DNA of 23,082 bases from JBGCED01 sp045106055 (GCA_045106055.1 JBGCED010000126.1:1-23082); one strand, 5' to 3'; positions 7,336-15,137 are shown, numbered from the stretch's first letter. Notes: generated by a model not told the origin, from the sequence alone. Program-made: numbers and translations.

Positions 7336-8178
7336 TTAAAAATTTAGCAGCCTGTCTTTGCTGCGCTGGGCTTTGGAAGGGTCAGGCGTAACCCCAGGCG
7401 GCGGCGATGGGCGGTGCGCCAAGTTGCCCCCATCAGGATCAATTCCATCAGGATCAATCCCGCAATGATCAAGCAGCTTGAGCAGCGGATGATCAGAAAC
7501 AGCCTTAACTTGGTGATAAAGTGCGTTAAAATCGCCTAGGTTTGACAGCAGATCAATCGGGTTATCAAGCGGTTTCCACATAATTTCTTTAAGCATCTCA
7601 GCTGCCATTGCTGCGCTCATTTGGCGTGTGTTGCATAAGGTTTGCGGGCAATAATAACAGCGATGCTTATGGTTAAGCATTGCAATATAAAGCAGGCTTG
7701 CAATCATTGCCGCTTGATCTTGTGCGGTAAAATTAAGGTTTAATCCGTCCAGCAAAAAACTGCGTCCCAGCCGCAAATGAATCCAAATTGCGAAATGATT
7801 GCTTGCGGGCGCTGCATCGGATTCAATAAAATGATCATGTTGGATATGAAAAAAATGAATTTTCTCTATTTCAAGCAATCCCTTTGGCGTGAAATAGGAT
7901 TGAATGCGATCCAGCAGCTGATCTTGATGGGAAAGGGCAGGGCGAAAATGCTGATGAAGAAGGATGGATTTTTTTGTGTCATCTTGATCAAACTGAATGC
8001 CTGCCCCTGCCAATGCCTGTTCAATTGCCTGAAAAGTGCTGATTTTTGATTCCCCAATATTGCGCTCAATATTATTTAAGGTCGCAAGCGATATGCCTGA
8101 TGCCGCCGCAAGATTTTTCTGTTTTGCGCCAATTAATGCGCGGGCAGCGCGAATAAGATCAGGGGTAATGGCTTGCAT
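7336..8178 (-). CDS. XRE-family HTH regulator with uncharacterised C-terminal region
   Basis: Residues about 6-64 form a Cro/C1-type helix-turn-helix (LIRAARALIGAKQKNLAAAS, then GISLATLNNIERNIGESKIS, TFQAIEQALAGAGIQF), a subtype common in alphaproteobacteria as small stand-alone regulators. Here about 215 further residues follow. They include FAIWIHLRLGRSFLLDGLNL, a Cys cluster C174-x2-C177-x4-C182 (HRCYYCPQTLC) and a low-complexity tail with duplicated GIDPD units and a Pro-rich stretch. I do not recognise this C-terminal region; it could be a ligand or metal sensor. The gene lies 24 bp downstream of glpX on the same strand and is probably co-transcribed. No clear ribosome-binding site is seen before the ATG. 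Confidence 0.78.
   Translation of the reverse strand: MQAITPDLIRAARALIGAKQKNLAAASGISLATLNNIERNIGESKISTFQAIEQALAGAGIQFDQDDTKKSILLHQHFRPALSHQDQLLDRIQSYFTPKGLLEIEKIHFFHIQHDHFIESDAAPASNHFAIWIHLRLGRSFLLDGLNLNFTAQDQAAMIASLLYIAMLNHKHRCYYCPQTLCNTRQMSAAMAAEMLKEIMWKPLDNPIDLLSNLGDFNALYHQVKAVSDHPLLKLLDHCGIDPDGIDPDGGNLAHRPSPPPGVTPDPSKAQRSKDRLLNF
7431..7460 (-). repeat. 15-bp tandem duplication in the XRE gene
   Basis: CATCAGGATCAATTC (7431-7445) and CATCAGGATCAATCC (7446-7460) differ at one base and encode duplicated Gly-Ile-Asp-Pro-Asp units in the C-terminal tail of the regulator. Confidence 0.9.
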
Positions 8179-8202
8179 CGGACTGATTATTAAATCTTGC
8201 TT

Positions 8203-9204
8203 TTATACTGAAACCCATGATTTGCGCCCCAAATTATGCTGGGCTTCAATGGTGCGAACGGTTCCTGTGCGTGAACGCATAATGATCGTATGGGTTTGCG
8301 CTTGATTGGATAATATTTTCACCCCGCGCAGCATCGCGCCATCGGTAACCCCCGTGGCGGCAAACATCACATCGCCTGATGCAAGGTCTATCAAATCATA
8401 TTTGCGGTTTAAATCTGTAATTCCAAGCCGCTGGGCGCGCCCGCGTTCATCATCATTTCTAAATAATAGACGGCCTTGAAACTGCCCGCCAATGCAGCGC
8501 AGCGCAGCGCAAGCAAGCACCCCTTCGGGCGCACCGCCTGAACCAACATAAAGATCAACCCCGCTTGTTGGATTCGCCGTTGCAATCACACCAGAAACAT
8601 CGCCATCATCAATCAGCATGATCCGTGCGCCCGCATGACGAACCTTTGCAATGACATCGCGGTGGCGGGGGCGGTTTAAGATACACACCACCAAATCATT
8701 AATTTCTTTTTGCTTTGCCTTTGCAAGGCTTATCAGATTATCTTCGATTGAATGGTCAAGATCAACCACATTTTCAGGAAGCCCCCCACCGACTGCAATT
8801 TTATCCATATAGACATCGGGGGCGTTTAAAAACCCGCCTTGTTCTGCAAACGCCATCACCGCCAGCGCATTAGGCCCGCCAGAAGCAGTGATGGTGGTGC
8901 CTTCCAGCGGGTCAAGCGCAATGTCAATTTTGGGACCTTTGCCCGCGCCAACTTCTTCGCCAATATAAAGCATTGGGGCTTCATCGCGTTCCCCCTCGCC
9001 AATTACGACCGTTCCTTGAATTTCAAGCGCGTTAAGCGCGGTGCGCATCGCATCAACGGCGGCTTGATCAGCGCATTTTTCATCGCCCCGCCCCATCCAT
9101 TTTGATGCTGCAAGCGCAGCAGCCTCGGTCACGCGGCACGCATCCAAGGCAAGGTTGCGATCCGACAAAATGCTGGCTTGGGCGTTCTTTGGTGAATTTT
9201 CCAT
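8203..9204 (-). CDS. glpX: Class II fructose-1,6-bisphosphatase GlpX
   Basis: This 333-aa cytoplasmic enzyme hydrolyses fructose 1,6-bisphosphate to fructose 6-phosphate in gluconeogenesis; some members also act on sedoheptulose 1,7-bisphosphate. It is identified by GTVVIGEGERDEAPMLYIG (about 64-82), the metal-binding DPLEGTT (98-104) and late motifs GGAPEGVLACAALRCIGG and FAATGVTDGAMLRGV. Length is typical. AAGGA sits about 10 bp before the ATG. The 121-bp gap to the divergent gene at 9326 should hold its promoter; TGCAT-AAA-ATGCA is found there at about 9222-9236. The XRE regulator follows directly and may share the transcript. Confidence 0.95.
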   Translation of the reverse strand: MENSPKNAQASILSDRNLALDACRVTEAAALAASKWMGRGDEKCADQAAVDAMRTALNALEIQGTVVIGEGERDEAPMLYIGEEVGAGKGPKIDIALDPLEGTTITASGGPNALAVMAFAEQGGFLNAPDVYMDKIAVGGGLPENVVDLDHSIEDNLISLAKAKQKEINDLVVCILNRPRHRDVIAKVRHAGARIMLIDDGDVSGVIATANPTSGVDLYVGSGGAPEGVLACAALRCIGGQFQGRLLFRNDDERGRAQRLGITDLNRKYDLIDLASGDVMFAATGVTDGAMLRGVKILSNQAQTHTIIMRSRTGTVRTIEAQHNLGRKSWVSV

Positions 9205-9325
9205 GATATTTATTCCTTATGCTGCATAAAAATGCATTATTTTCTGTTCTATCCATTCATACAAATTTATTTAAGTTTTTAAAAGCATTTTGATTAATGG
9301 CGATCCTCTGTTATAAGATTAAGGT

Positions 9326-9748
9326 ATGAAAGCAATGCCAGCAACCGATAATCCGCAATTAATGCTTGATCATGCCCGCAAGATGGCAGATTTATGGCAG
9401 GCTGAATTATCCAAAATCGGGACAAGCTTTCCCCAAAATGGCGAGCAGCAACAAGGTGAAGATACATCACAAACGGCTTTATATGCTGATATGATGGCGC
9501 ATTTAATCGCACATTTGACCGCAGCATCACAGCTTAATCTGGATGCGATTGCAAATATAAAGGAACATTCTGATGATGGCGGGCAGCAGCAATCAGCAGC
9601 AACATCCAAAGATCAGGCACAATCGGACGGGGCCGCGTCCGTTGATCTTTCATTGCATGAATGCACTAGCCTATGCTTACAGCTTGCCGCTCGCCTCCAT
9701 CGCCTTGAGCGAAGGGTGGAAGCCTTGGAAGACAAGCAGCAAGCATGA
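9326..9748 (+). CDS. Small coiled-coil protein, PhaE-like candidate
   Basis: This 140-aa soluble protein has an N-terminal helical part (MLDHARKMADLWQAELSKIG), a Gln- and Ser-rich middle, and a C-terminal coiled coil (CLQLAARLHRLERRVEALEDKQ). Such a coiled-coil end is typical of PhaE-like or phasin-like partners of polyhydroxyalkanoate synthases, but no firm family match is visible, so the partner role is inferred from the PhaC-like gene that follows. AAGG lies 4 bp before the ATG. Its last 176 bp overlap the next gene in another frame if that gene starts at 9573. Confidence 0.6.
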   Translation: MKAMPATDNPQLMLDHARKMADLWQAELSKIGTSFPQNGEQQQGEDTSQTALYADMMAHLIAHLTAASQLNLDAIANIKEHSDDGGQQQSAATSKDQAQSDGAASVDLSLHECTSLCLQLAARLHRLERRVEALEDKQQA

Positions 9749-10889
9749 TAATGATCCGCTTTTAAATCAGCTTAACGGCCCGATTATTGAAGCGATTTAT
9801 GCTGAAGGGCAAGCGCGGTTAAGCCAATTCTTAAAGGGGGTTGATGCCTATATCACGCATCCTTATTACCCGCATTCAGATTCCCCACATGCAGATTCCC
9901 CAAATGCAGATTCCCTAAATGCAGATCATGGACTGATTTGCCTTGCCCGCCAAGATGGCATTCGCGTGCTGGCACTTTCCCCTTTGGATGGGGTAAATGC
10001 CAAAACCCCAATCAGCATCATCGTGCCATCCTTGATTAACCGTTATCATATTCTTGATCTTGATCAATCGCTTAGCTTTATGCGCGCATTGGCGAAAACA
10101 GGCATTTACCCGCTGATCCTTGATTGGGGGGAATGCGGCGGCAGGGCGCGGCATTTTTCAATCGGTGATTATGTCGCACGGGCAAATATGATGCTATCAA
10201 ATATTTTGCCGATTCAAATGCAGAATCTGAACATGATTGGCTATTGTATGGGCGGGTTGCTGGGGCTTGCCATGGCAGCGCATTTTCCCCTTGATATGAA
10301 AAAGAAGCTGCGCCATTTCATTGCGATTGCAACCCCTTATGATTTTCACGCATCGCTTGCGCCCAATCAGATTAATTTATGGCAACAGCTGCCCTTATTG
10401 CTTGGCGCTATGCTGCAAGCAGGGAAAGTGCTGCCCGTTGATATGCTGCAAAGCTGGTTTTTATCGCTTGATCCATTGGTGGGGTTTAAAAAATATCAAG
10501 CCTTTGCAGCTTGGCAAGATGACCCAAAGCAGGAAAAGATCATTCAGCAATTTATTGCGCGTGAGGATTGGCTGAATAATGGTGTGCCGCTTGCCGGGCT
10601 GGTTGCAAAAGACATTATTGAAAATTGGTATGGTAAGAACCAAATTCTATCTAGGGAATGGACGGTGCTGGGTAAAGTAATTGCGGCGGATTGCTTGGAT
10701 ATTCCCGCGCTAGCGGTAACGGCTAGCCATGATCGCTTGGTGCCGCTTGCAAGCGCTAATGCTTTTGTAAGTCATGCGCCCAAAGGAATCGCATATCAAA
10801 TGAATTGCGGGCATGTCGGCATGATGTCCAATCCTGATTCTTTGAACATGCTGGTTGCCAAAATAGCAGATTTTTTACAATCGGAATAA
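9573..10889 (+). CDS. PhaC-like polyhydroxyalkanoate synthase / alpha-beta hydrolase
   Basis: The protein has the alpha/beta-hydrolase fold of class III PHA synthases, which polymerise hydroxyacyl-CoA at granules. GYCMGG is a lipase-like box with Cys as nucleophile. LILDWGECGG corresponds to the conserved IDWG motif, and SHDRLVPLASA and GHVGMM supply the probable Asp and His of the triad. The start at 9573 has AAAGGA 8 bp upstream and gives a GPRPLIFH... N-terminus that I recall from related alphaproteobacterial proteins. Later possibilities are ATG 9657 or TTG 9705, which shorten the overlap with the upstream gene. A 15-bp in-frame repeat (HSDSP-HADSP-NADSL) interrupts residues 101-118. The conserved domain is complete to the end. 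Activity on PHA is inferred. Confidence 0.8.
   Translation: MMAGSSNQQQHPKIRHNRTGPRPLIFHCMNALAYAYSLPLASIALSEGWKPWKTSSKHDNDPLLNQLNGPIIEAIYAEGQARLSQFLKGVDAYITHPYYPHSDSPHADSPNADSLNADHGLICLARQDGIRVLALSPLDGVNAKTPISIIVPSLINRYHILDLDQSLSFMRALAKTGIYPLILDWGECGGRARHFSIGDYVARANMMLSNILPIQMQNLNMIGYCMGGLLGLAMAAHFPLDMKKKLRHFIAIATPYDFHASLAPNQINLWQQLPLLLGAMLQAGKVLPVDMLQSWFLSLDPLVGFKKYQAFAAWQDDPKQEKIIQQFIAREDWLNNGVPLAGLVAKDIIENWYGKNQILSREWTVLGKVIAADCLDIPALAVTASHDRLVPLASANAFVSHAPKGIAYQMNCGHVGMMSNPDSLNMLVAKIADFLQSE
9873..9926 (+). repeat. 15-bp in-frame tandem repeat in the PhaC-like gene
   Basis: Units CATTCAGATTCCCCA (9873-9887), CATGCAGATTCCCCA (9888-9902) and AATGCAGATTCCCTA (9903-9917) are followed by a partial AATGCAGAT (9918-9926). 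They encode a short Asp-Ser-Pro linker and keep the reading frame. Confidence 0.9.
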
Positions 10890-10922
10890 ATTTAGAAAAA
10901 TAAATAAAGAGATAAGTGAGTT

Positions 10923-10937
10923 TGGCACGGAATTTGC
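10923..10937 (+). promoter_or_regulatory. Sigma-54 (RpoN) promoter
   Basis: TGGCACGGAATTTGC has GG at 10924-10925 and GC at 10936-10937, exactly 10 bases apart, and matches the YTGGCACG-N4-TTGCW consensus at essentially every position (TTGGCACG...TTGCT with the flanking bases). Transcription should start near 10949. No protein-coding gene lies downstream on this strand before the terminator at 11036. An activator site was not identified upstream. Confidence 0.85.
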
Positions 10938-10948
10938 TTTTATCCAAA

Positions 10949-11073
10949 TAAGCCCAAGCCATTTGGTCTTATGGATTGAACGATGCCCGCGATGTCTCTT
11001 CTCTCTCTCTCTTCTCAAACGCGGCAGTTCAATCTGGGGTCTGGTTACAAACATAACCAGACCCCGTTTTTTT
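10949..11073 (+). ncRNA. Predicted sigma-54-dependent small RNA with polypyrimidine loop
   Basis: A transcript from the sigma-54 promoter to the intrinsic terminator would be about 125 nt. After a 5' segment with CCAA/TTGG pairing, ATTGAAC (10975-10981) pairs with GTTCAAT (11027-11033) and CCGCG (10987-10991) with CGCGG (11020-11024). The resulting stem presents a loop dominated by an uninterrupted 22-nt C/T tract (10995-11016). The terminator stem follows directly. A CU-rich single-stranded loop can pair with purine-rich ribosome-binding sites, a common sRNA mode. I know no named RNA family with this layout in alphaproteobacteria. The existence of the RNA is inferred from signals; function and targets are unknown. 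Confidence 0.7.
11036..11073 (+). terminator. Strong intrinsic terminator
   Basis: A perfect 12-bp stem, GGGGTCTGGTTA (11036-11047) with TAACCAGACCCC (11054-11065), has loop CAAACA and is followed by G and seven Ts (11067-11073). It points in the plus direction only; no T-run follows on the minus strand. Confidence 0.95.
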
Positions 11074-11116
11074 GACTGAGAGCTTGCGGTCGTTAATGCG
11101 TTACTTTTCTAATGAC

Positions 11117-12508
11117 CTAATGATCTAATGCTTTGATGATTTTCTCGCAAACGGCTTTTGCATCCCCAAACAGCATCATCGTATTATCCCTGAAGAATAA
11201 TTCATTTTGAACGCCCGCATAGCCAGAAGCCATAGAGCGTTTGATGAACAAGACTTGTTCTGCATTTTCAACATCCAAAATTGGCATTCCGTAAATTGGA
11301 GATGCTTTATCTGTTTTCGCAGAGGGGTTGGTGACATCATTTGCGCCAATGACAAAGGCAACATCCGCAGATGAAAATTCGCGGTTAATATCTTCCATTT
11401 CAAACACTTCATCATAAGGCACATTGGCTTCTGCCAATAAGACATTCATATGACCGGGCATCCGCCCCGCAACGGGATGAATGGCATAGGATACTTCAAC
11501 CCCTTCATTTTTAAGCAGATCGCACATTTCGCGCAGCGCATGCTGCGCTTGGGCAACCGCCATGCCGTAACCTGGGACAATAATGACTTTATTGGCATTT
11601 TTCATCAAAAAGGCTGCATCATCCGCACCGCCTGATTTGACGGGGCGATCTTCTTCGGCTTGCCCGCTTGCTGCACTTACAGCCTCGCCGCCAAAACCGC
11701 CCAAAATCACATTGAAAATGGATCGGTTCATGCCCTTACACATAATATAGGATAGGATCGCACCAGAAGCCCCGACCAGCGCGCCTGTAACGATAAGCGC
11801 CGTATTGGCAAGCGTAAAGCCAATGCCCGCAGCAGCCCAGCCTGAATAGCTGTTTAGCATCGATACAACCACAGGCATATCCGCTCCGCCAATCGGTACG
11901 ATAAGCAAGATGCCAATCGCGAAACTTAGCAGCACGATCACCCAAAATAAAAACGGGCTTTGGGTGATACAAAAAATAATCATCAACAATACCAAAGCAA
12001 TGCCAAGCCCCGCATTTAACAGATGCTGACCCTTGAAGATTAAAGGTTTTGATGGCAGGATCGCCTGTAATTTGCCAAAGGCAATCAATGAACCTGTAAA
12101 GGTAACCGCGCCAATGGCGGTGCCAAGCCCCATTTCAATTAAGGATCCAGCAGCAATATTGCCCGCTACCCCAATTCCGTAAGCTTCGGGGGAATAAAAA
12201 GCAGCAGCAGCCACAAACACCGCAGCAAGCCCAACCAACGAATGGAAAGCAGCCACAAGCTGGGGCAGCGCGGTCATCACAATTTTTTTTGCAACAATGG
12301 TTCCAATTGCCCCGCCAATTAGCAAGCCAAGCAGAATCAATTCATAAGACATCACCGCAGGGCTTGCCAAAGTGGTTAGGATGGCAATGACCATCCCCGC
12401 AATGCCCAGCTGATTGCCGCGCCGTGCGGTTTCAGGGTGCGATAGCCCGCGAAGAGCCATAATAAAGCATAATGCTGCAATTAAATAGGCAAAGCCAGCC
12501 CACTCCAT
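11117..12508 (-). CDS. pntB: NAD(P) transhydrogenase subunit beta
   Basis: PntB carries the membrane domain and the NADP(H)-binding domain of the proton-translocating transhydrogenase, which makes NADPH from NADH using the proton gradient. About nine hydrophobic segments cover residues 1-260. AAFHSLVG with His89 is the conserved membrane histidine linked to proton transfer. The NADP site follows from about 305: VPGYGMAVAQAQ (311-322), AIHPVAGRMPGHMNVLLAEA, and FVIGANDVTNPSA. The 463-aa length is standard. AAGGA precedes the ATG. It is the last gene of the pntA1-pntA2-pntB operon, 64 bp after pntA2, and converges on the sigma-54 RNA unit. Confidence 0.96.
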   Translation of the reverse strand: MEWAGFAYLIAALCFIMALRGLSHPETARRGNQLGIAGMVIAILTTLASPAVMSYELILLGLLIGGAIGTIVAKKIVMTALPQLVAAFHSLVGLAAVFVAAAAFYSPEAYGIGVAGNIAAGSLIEMGLGTAIGAVTFTGSLIAFGKLQAILPSKPLIFKGQHLLNAGLGIALVLLMIIFCITQSPFLFWVIVLLSFAIGILLIVPIGGADMPVVVSMLNSYSGWAAAGIGFTLANTALIVTGALVGASGAILSYIMCKGMNRSIFNVILGGFGGEAVSAASGQAEEDRPVKSGGADDAAFLMKNANKVIIVPGYGMAVAQAQHALREMCDLLKNEGVEVSYAIHPVAGRMPGHMNVLLAEANVPYDEVFEMEDINREFSSADVAFVIGANDVTNPSAKTDKASPIYGMPILDVENAEQVLFIKRSMASGYAGVQNELFFRDNTMMLFGDAKAVCEKIIKALDH

Positions 12509-12572
12509 GATCTTAATCCTTATTTTTTAATTTTACGCTTAACCAGTTTGAATTTTTATGCGGCATTGCGCC

Positions 12573-12968
12573 TTATTTTTTCTCTTTTTTCTTAAACATG
12601 CTTAGCATGCGATGGGTCACAATGAACCCGCCAAATATATTCACACTTGCAAGCACGACCGCAATAAAGCCAAATATTTTGGATATGTTTAAATCAGATG
12701 GCCCTGCGGCAATCAATGCCCCAACGATGATCACCGATGAAATGGCGTTGGTGACCCCCATTAAGGGTGAATGAAGTGCGGGGGTTACCGCCCACACCAC
12801 ATAATAGCCAATGACGCATGCCAAGACAAAAGCGGTAAAAAGCTGCAAGAAGCTGGCGCTTTGACCTGCGGCCTCTGCCTGTATAACAATTTCTTGCAAA
12901 CGCAATGCTAAAGCCGAAGCGTCATTTGCAAGCTGCTGGGCTTGGGTAAGAATTGCTTGATCTGCCAT
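12573..12968 (-). CDS. pntAB: NAD(P) transhydrogenase subunit alpha part 2 (membrane)
   Basis: This 131-aa membrane subunit supplies three or four helices of the transhydrogenase membrane domain. Family cues are FLQLFTAFVLACVIGYYVVW, TPALHSPLMGVTNAISSVIIVGAL and IFGFIAVVLASVNIFGGFIVTHRML, ending in a Lys-rich tail MFKKKEKK. In enterobacteria this part is fused to the NAD-binding domain; the split form is typical of alphaproteobacteria such as Rhodospirillum rubrum. GGAG lies about 9 bp before the ATG. It sits 47 bp after the NAD-binding subunit gene and before pntB. Confidence 0.95.
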   Translation of the reverse strand: MADQAILTQAQQLANDASALALRLQEIVIQAEAAGQSASFLQLFTAFVLACVIGYYVVWAVTPALHSPLMGVTNAISSVIIVGALIAAGPSDLNISKIFGFIAVVLASVNIFGGFIVTHRMLSMFKKKEKK

Positions 12969-13015
12969 TTACAAGGTCTCCGTGCAAATTAAGGGGTTGC
13001 TGTTTTATCGCCTAT

Positions 13016-14206
13016 TTATGATTTTACGGTTTCAGAATCGGTTTCATCAGCACCATCATCTTTTTCGGCTTCTGGTGCAGTGATAAAGGCTGAATGCACA
13101 AAATTTCCGTCCGAACATACCAAAGTGCCTTTGACAATTTCATCCTCAAGATCAGGGGCAAGATTTTTGCTTTCCTTATCAATAAGCGGGGTGATGAAAT
13201 TATAAAGATTGCGTGCAAATAATTGGCTGGTTGTGCTTGCAAGCCTTGATGGCACATTTGCATGCCCAACCAAAGTCACCCCGTGCTTGGTAACAACTTT
13301 ACCAAATTCAGACAGCGGGCAGTTGCCGCCAGCTTCCACCGCCAGATCAACAATGATGCTGCCAGGCTTCATGGATTTTACCTGATCTTCATTGATTAAA
13401 ACAGGGGCAGGGCGACCTGGAATAAGCGCGGTGGTAATCACAATATCCATGGTTTTGATGGTTTCATCAATCAGGCTTGCTTGTTTTTTCTTATAAGCAT
13501 CGGACATTTCTTTGGCATAGCCGCCTGCGGTTTGGGCTTCAAGAAATTCATCATCTTCAACCGCCACAAATTTACCGCCAAGGCTTTGAACCTGTTCTTT
13601 GGTTGCGGGGCGCACATCGGTTGCATGGACAATCGCGCCCAGCCGTTTTGCGGTGGCAATGGCTTGTAAGCCCGCAACCCCAACCCCCATGATAAAGACA
13701 TTTGCAGGCTGCACCCTGCCAGCTGCAGTTGACATCATCGGCATGGCGCGCCCATAATGTTCCAGCGCATCCAATACCGCTTTATAGCCCGCCATATTGG
13801 CTTGTGACGATAGAATATCCATGGATTGTGCGCGGGTAATGCGCGGCAATAATTCAAGCGCGAACAGCTGAACCCCTTGTGCATTTAAAGCGGTCATTGT
13901 TTCCTTATCGGTTAAGGCTTGCGCATGACAAATTAGGGTTTGACCCTTTGAAAATAAAGAAAGTTCCTTTAAAAGCGGGCGCTGGATTTTAAAAATAACA
14001 GCTGCGCCTGAAACGGTGGATTTTGGATCGGCAGCAATCGTTGCCCCCGCAGCTTCAAAGGCTTGATCTTCAAAAGATGCACTGTCCCCAGCACCAGTTT
14101 CAACGGTGACTTGATGCCCGTCTTTTACCAGTTTTTCAATAATATCAGGCGCACAAGCAACCCGATATTCATGTGGGCGTCTTTCTTTTAATATTGCAAT
14201 CTGCAT
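13016..14206 (-). CDS. pntAA: NAD(P) transhydrogenase subunit alpha part 1 (NAD-binding)
   Basis: This 396-aa soluble subunit binds NAD(H) on the cytoplasmic face of the transhydrogenase. It opens with the alanine-dehydrogenase-like N-terminus ILKERRPHEYRVACAP. RAQSMDILSSQANMAGY (from 125) holds the Arg-Gln-Asp loop (R125, Q127, D130 here) that contacts nicotinamide. The Rossmann motif GVGVAGLQAIATAKRLGA (174-191) is followed by ATDVRP. A Glu/Asp-rich C-terminal tail (about 380-396) is a flexible linker to the membrane subunit. AAGGA stands 9 bp before the ATG. As first gene of the operon, its promoter should lie in the 140-bp gap 14207-14346. Confidence 0.95.
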   Translation of the reverse strand: MQIAILKERRPHEYRVACAPDIIEKLVKDGHQVTVETGAGDSASFEDQAFEAAGATIAADPKSTVSGAAVIFKIQRPLLKELSLFSKGQTLICHAQALTDKETMTALNAQGVQLFALELLPRITRAQSMDILSSQANMAGYKAVLDALEHYGRAMPMMSTAAGRVQPANVFIMGVGVAGLQAIATAKRLGAIVHATDVRPATKEQVQSLGGKFVAVEDDEFLEAQTAGGYAKEMSDAYKKKQASLIDETIKTMDIVITTALIPGRPAPVLINEDQVKSMKPGSIIVDLAVEAGGNCPLSEFGKVVTKHGVTLVGHANVPSRLASTTSQLFARNLYNFITPLIDKESKNLAPDLEDEIVKGTLVCSDGNFVHSAFITAPEAEKDDGADETDSETVKS

Positions 14207-14346
14207 TATGCCAATCCTTAGAATCTTTATAGATCAAAATCATTTGAACCAAACTTATGTGGCTCACAGGCTATTTTTTAAAATATTTATGCCAAAGAAT
14301 CAACCGCTAAATCTTTTTAACCGCAAGCGCTGCTTAACCAGTCTGC

Positions 14347-14967
14347 CTAGACAGCTTGCATTGCAATAAGACCAAAGAAATTCTTGATCATTTGATTCCC
14401 ATGCTGGGTCGCAATGCTTTCTGGGTGAAACTGCACCCCGTAAAGCGGTAAGCTGCGGTGATGCATCGCCATGATTAAGCCGTCTTTTGCGGCATTATCT
14501 GGATTATTAACGCTTGCATCAATGATAAATTGATCGGGCAAGCTTTGTTTGTCAATGATTAAAGAATGATAACGCGTGACCGCAACAGGGTTTGGAATAT
14601 GGCGAAATAAAGCGGTGTTTTGATGGTTTATCGGCGTGATTTTTCCGTGCAAGGGCGGGGTGCGGATAATTTTAGCGCCAAAGGCCGCCCCCAATGCTTG
14701 ATGCCCCAAACAAACCCCCAATACAGGCAAATCGCCGCGCTTTGCCGCTGCTTGAATTAAAGGAATGCAAATGCCCGCTTGATCTGGCGTTGCAGGCCCT
14801 GGCGAGATAATGATTGCGCGCGGATTAAGCGCAAGCACTTGATCAACGCTAAGCGCATCATTGCGGATGATCTTTATGTCATTGGGGCTGTGAATTTCCC
14901 CGCAATGCGCCATTTGATGCACCAAATTATAGGTAAAGCTATCGTAATTATCTATTATGATCAGCAT
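14347..14967 (-). CDS. Glutamine amidotransferase, anthranilate/aminodeoxychorismate synthase component II
   Basis: This 206-aa class I glutamine amidotransferase releases ammonia from glutamine for anthranilate (tryptophan) or 4-amino-4-deoxychorismate (folate) synthesis. The triad is Cys86 in GVCLGHQALG, with His181 and Glu183 in GVQFHPES. The N-terminal IIDNYDSFTYNL and SPGPATPDQAG are TrpG/PabA signatures. TrpG and PabA cannot be separated by sequence alone, and many bacteria use one protein for both. It stands alone here: no trpE, trpD, trpC or pabB is adjacent, so an amphibolic role is possible. The ATG at 14967 has a weak ribosome-binding site. It lies upstream of the pnt operon on the same strand, 140 bp away. 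Confidence 0.92.
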   Translation of the reverse strand: MLIIIDNYDSFTYNLVHQMAHCGEIHSPNDIKIIRNDALSVDQVLALNPRAIIISPGPATPDQAGICIPLIQAAAKRGDLPVLGVCLGHQALGAAFGAKIIRTPPLHGKITPINHQNTALFRHIPNPVAVTRYHSLIIDKQSLPDQFIIDASVNNPDNAAKDGLIMAMHHRSLPLYGVQFHPESIATQHGNQMIKNFFGLIAMQAV

Positions 14968-15045
14968 GATGGCTGGAATATCTTTGTTCTATGGTTAAAA
15001 AAAGATTCAGGAATTAGGGTTAAGAATCCTGTTGATTGATAAAAA

Positions 15046-15062
15046 TTTATATGTCATATAAA
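15046..15062. promoter_or_regulatory. 17-bp palindrome upstream of the PagL gene
   Basis: TTTATATG-T-CATATAAA is a perfect inverted repeat with 8-bp arms, in the 170-bp divergent gap between the amidotransferase gene and pagL, 75 bp before the pagL ATG. It may be a regulator-binding site; no family is assigned. Confidence 0.4.
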
Positions 15063-15137
15063 GGTTGAAAGCAATTAAAAGATTTATTTTCTTTTCTAAA
15101 TTAAAACAAATAGTTTTAAAATTTTGGGCGAACCTTA

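Noticed and set aside
11020..11040. tRNA T-arm-like GTTCAATC
   Set aside because: The flanking bases pair for only three positions, and no acceptor, D or anticodon arms are present; it is part of the sRNA stem.
10983..11075. 30-codon reading frame inside the predicted small RNA
   Set aside because: It has no good ribosome-binding site, runs through the CU tract and the terminator stem, and ends after the T-run, so it would be lost on termination.
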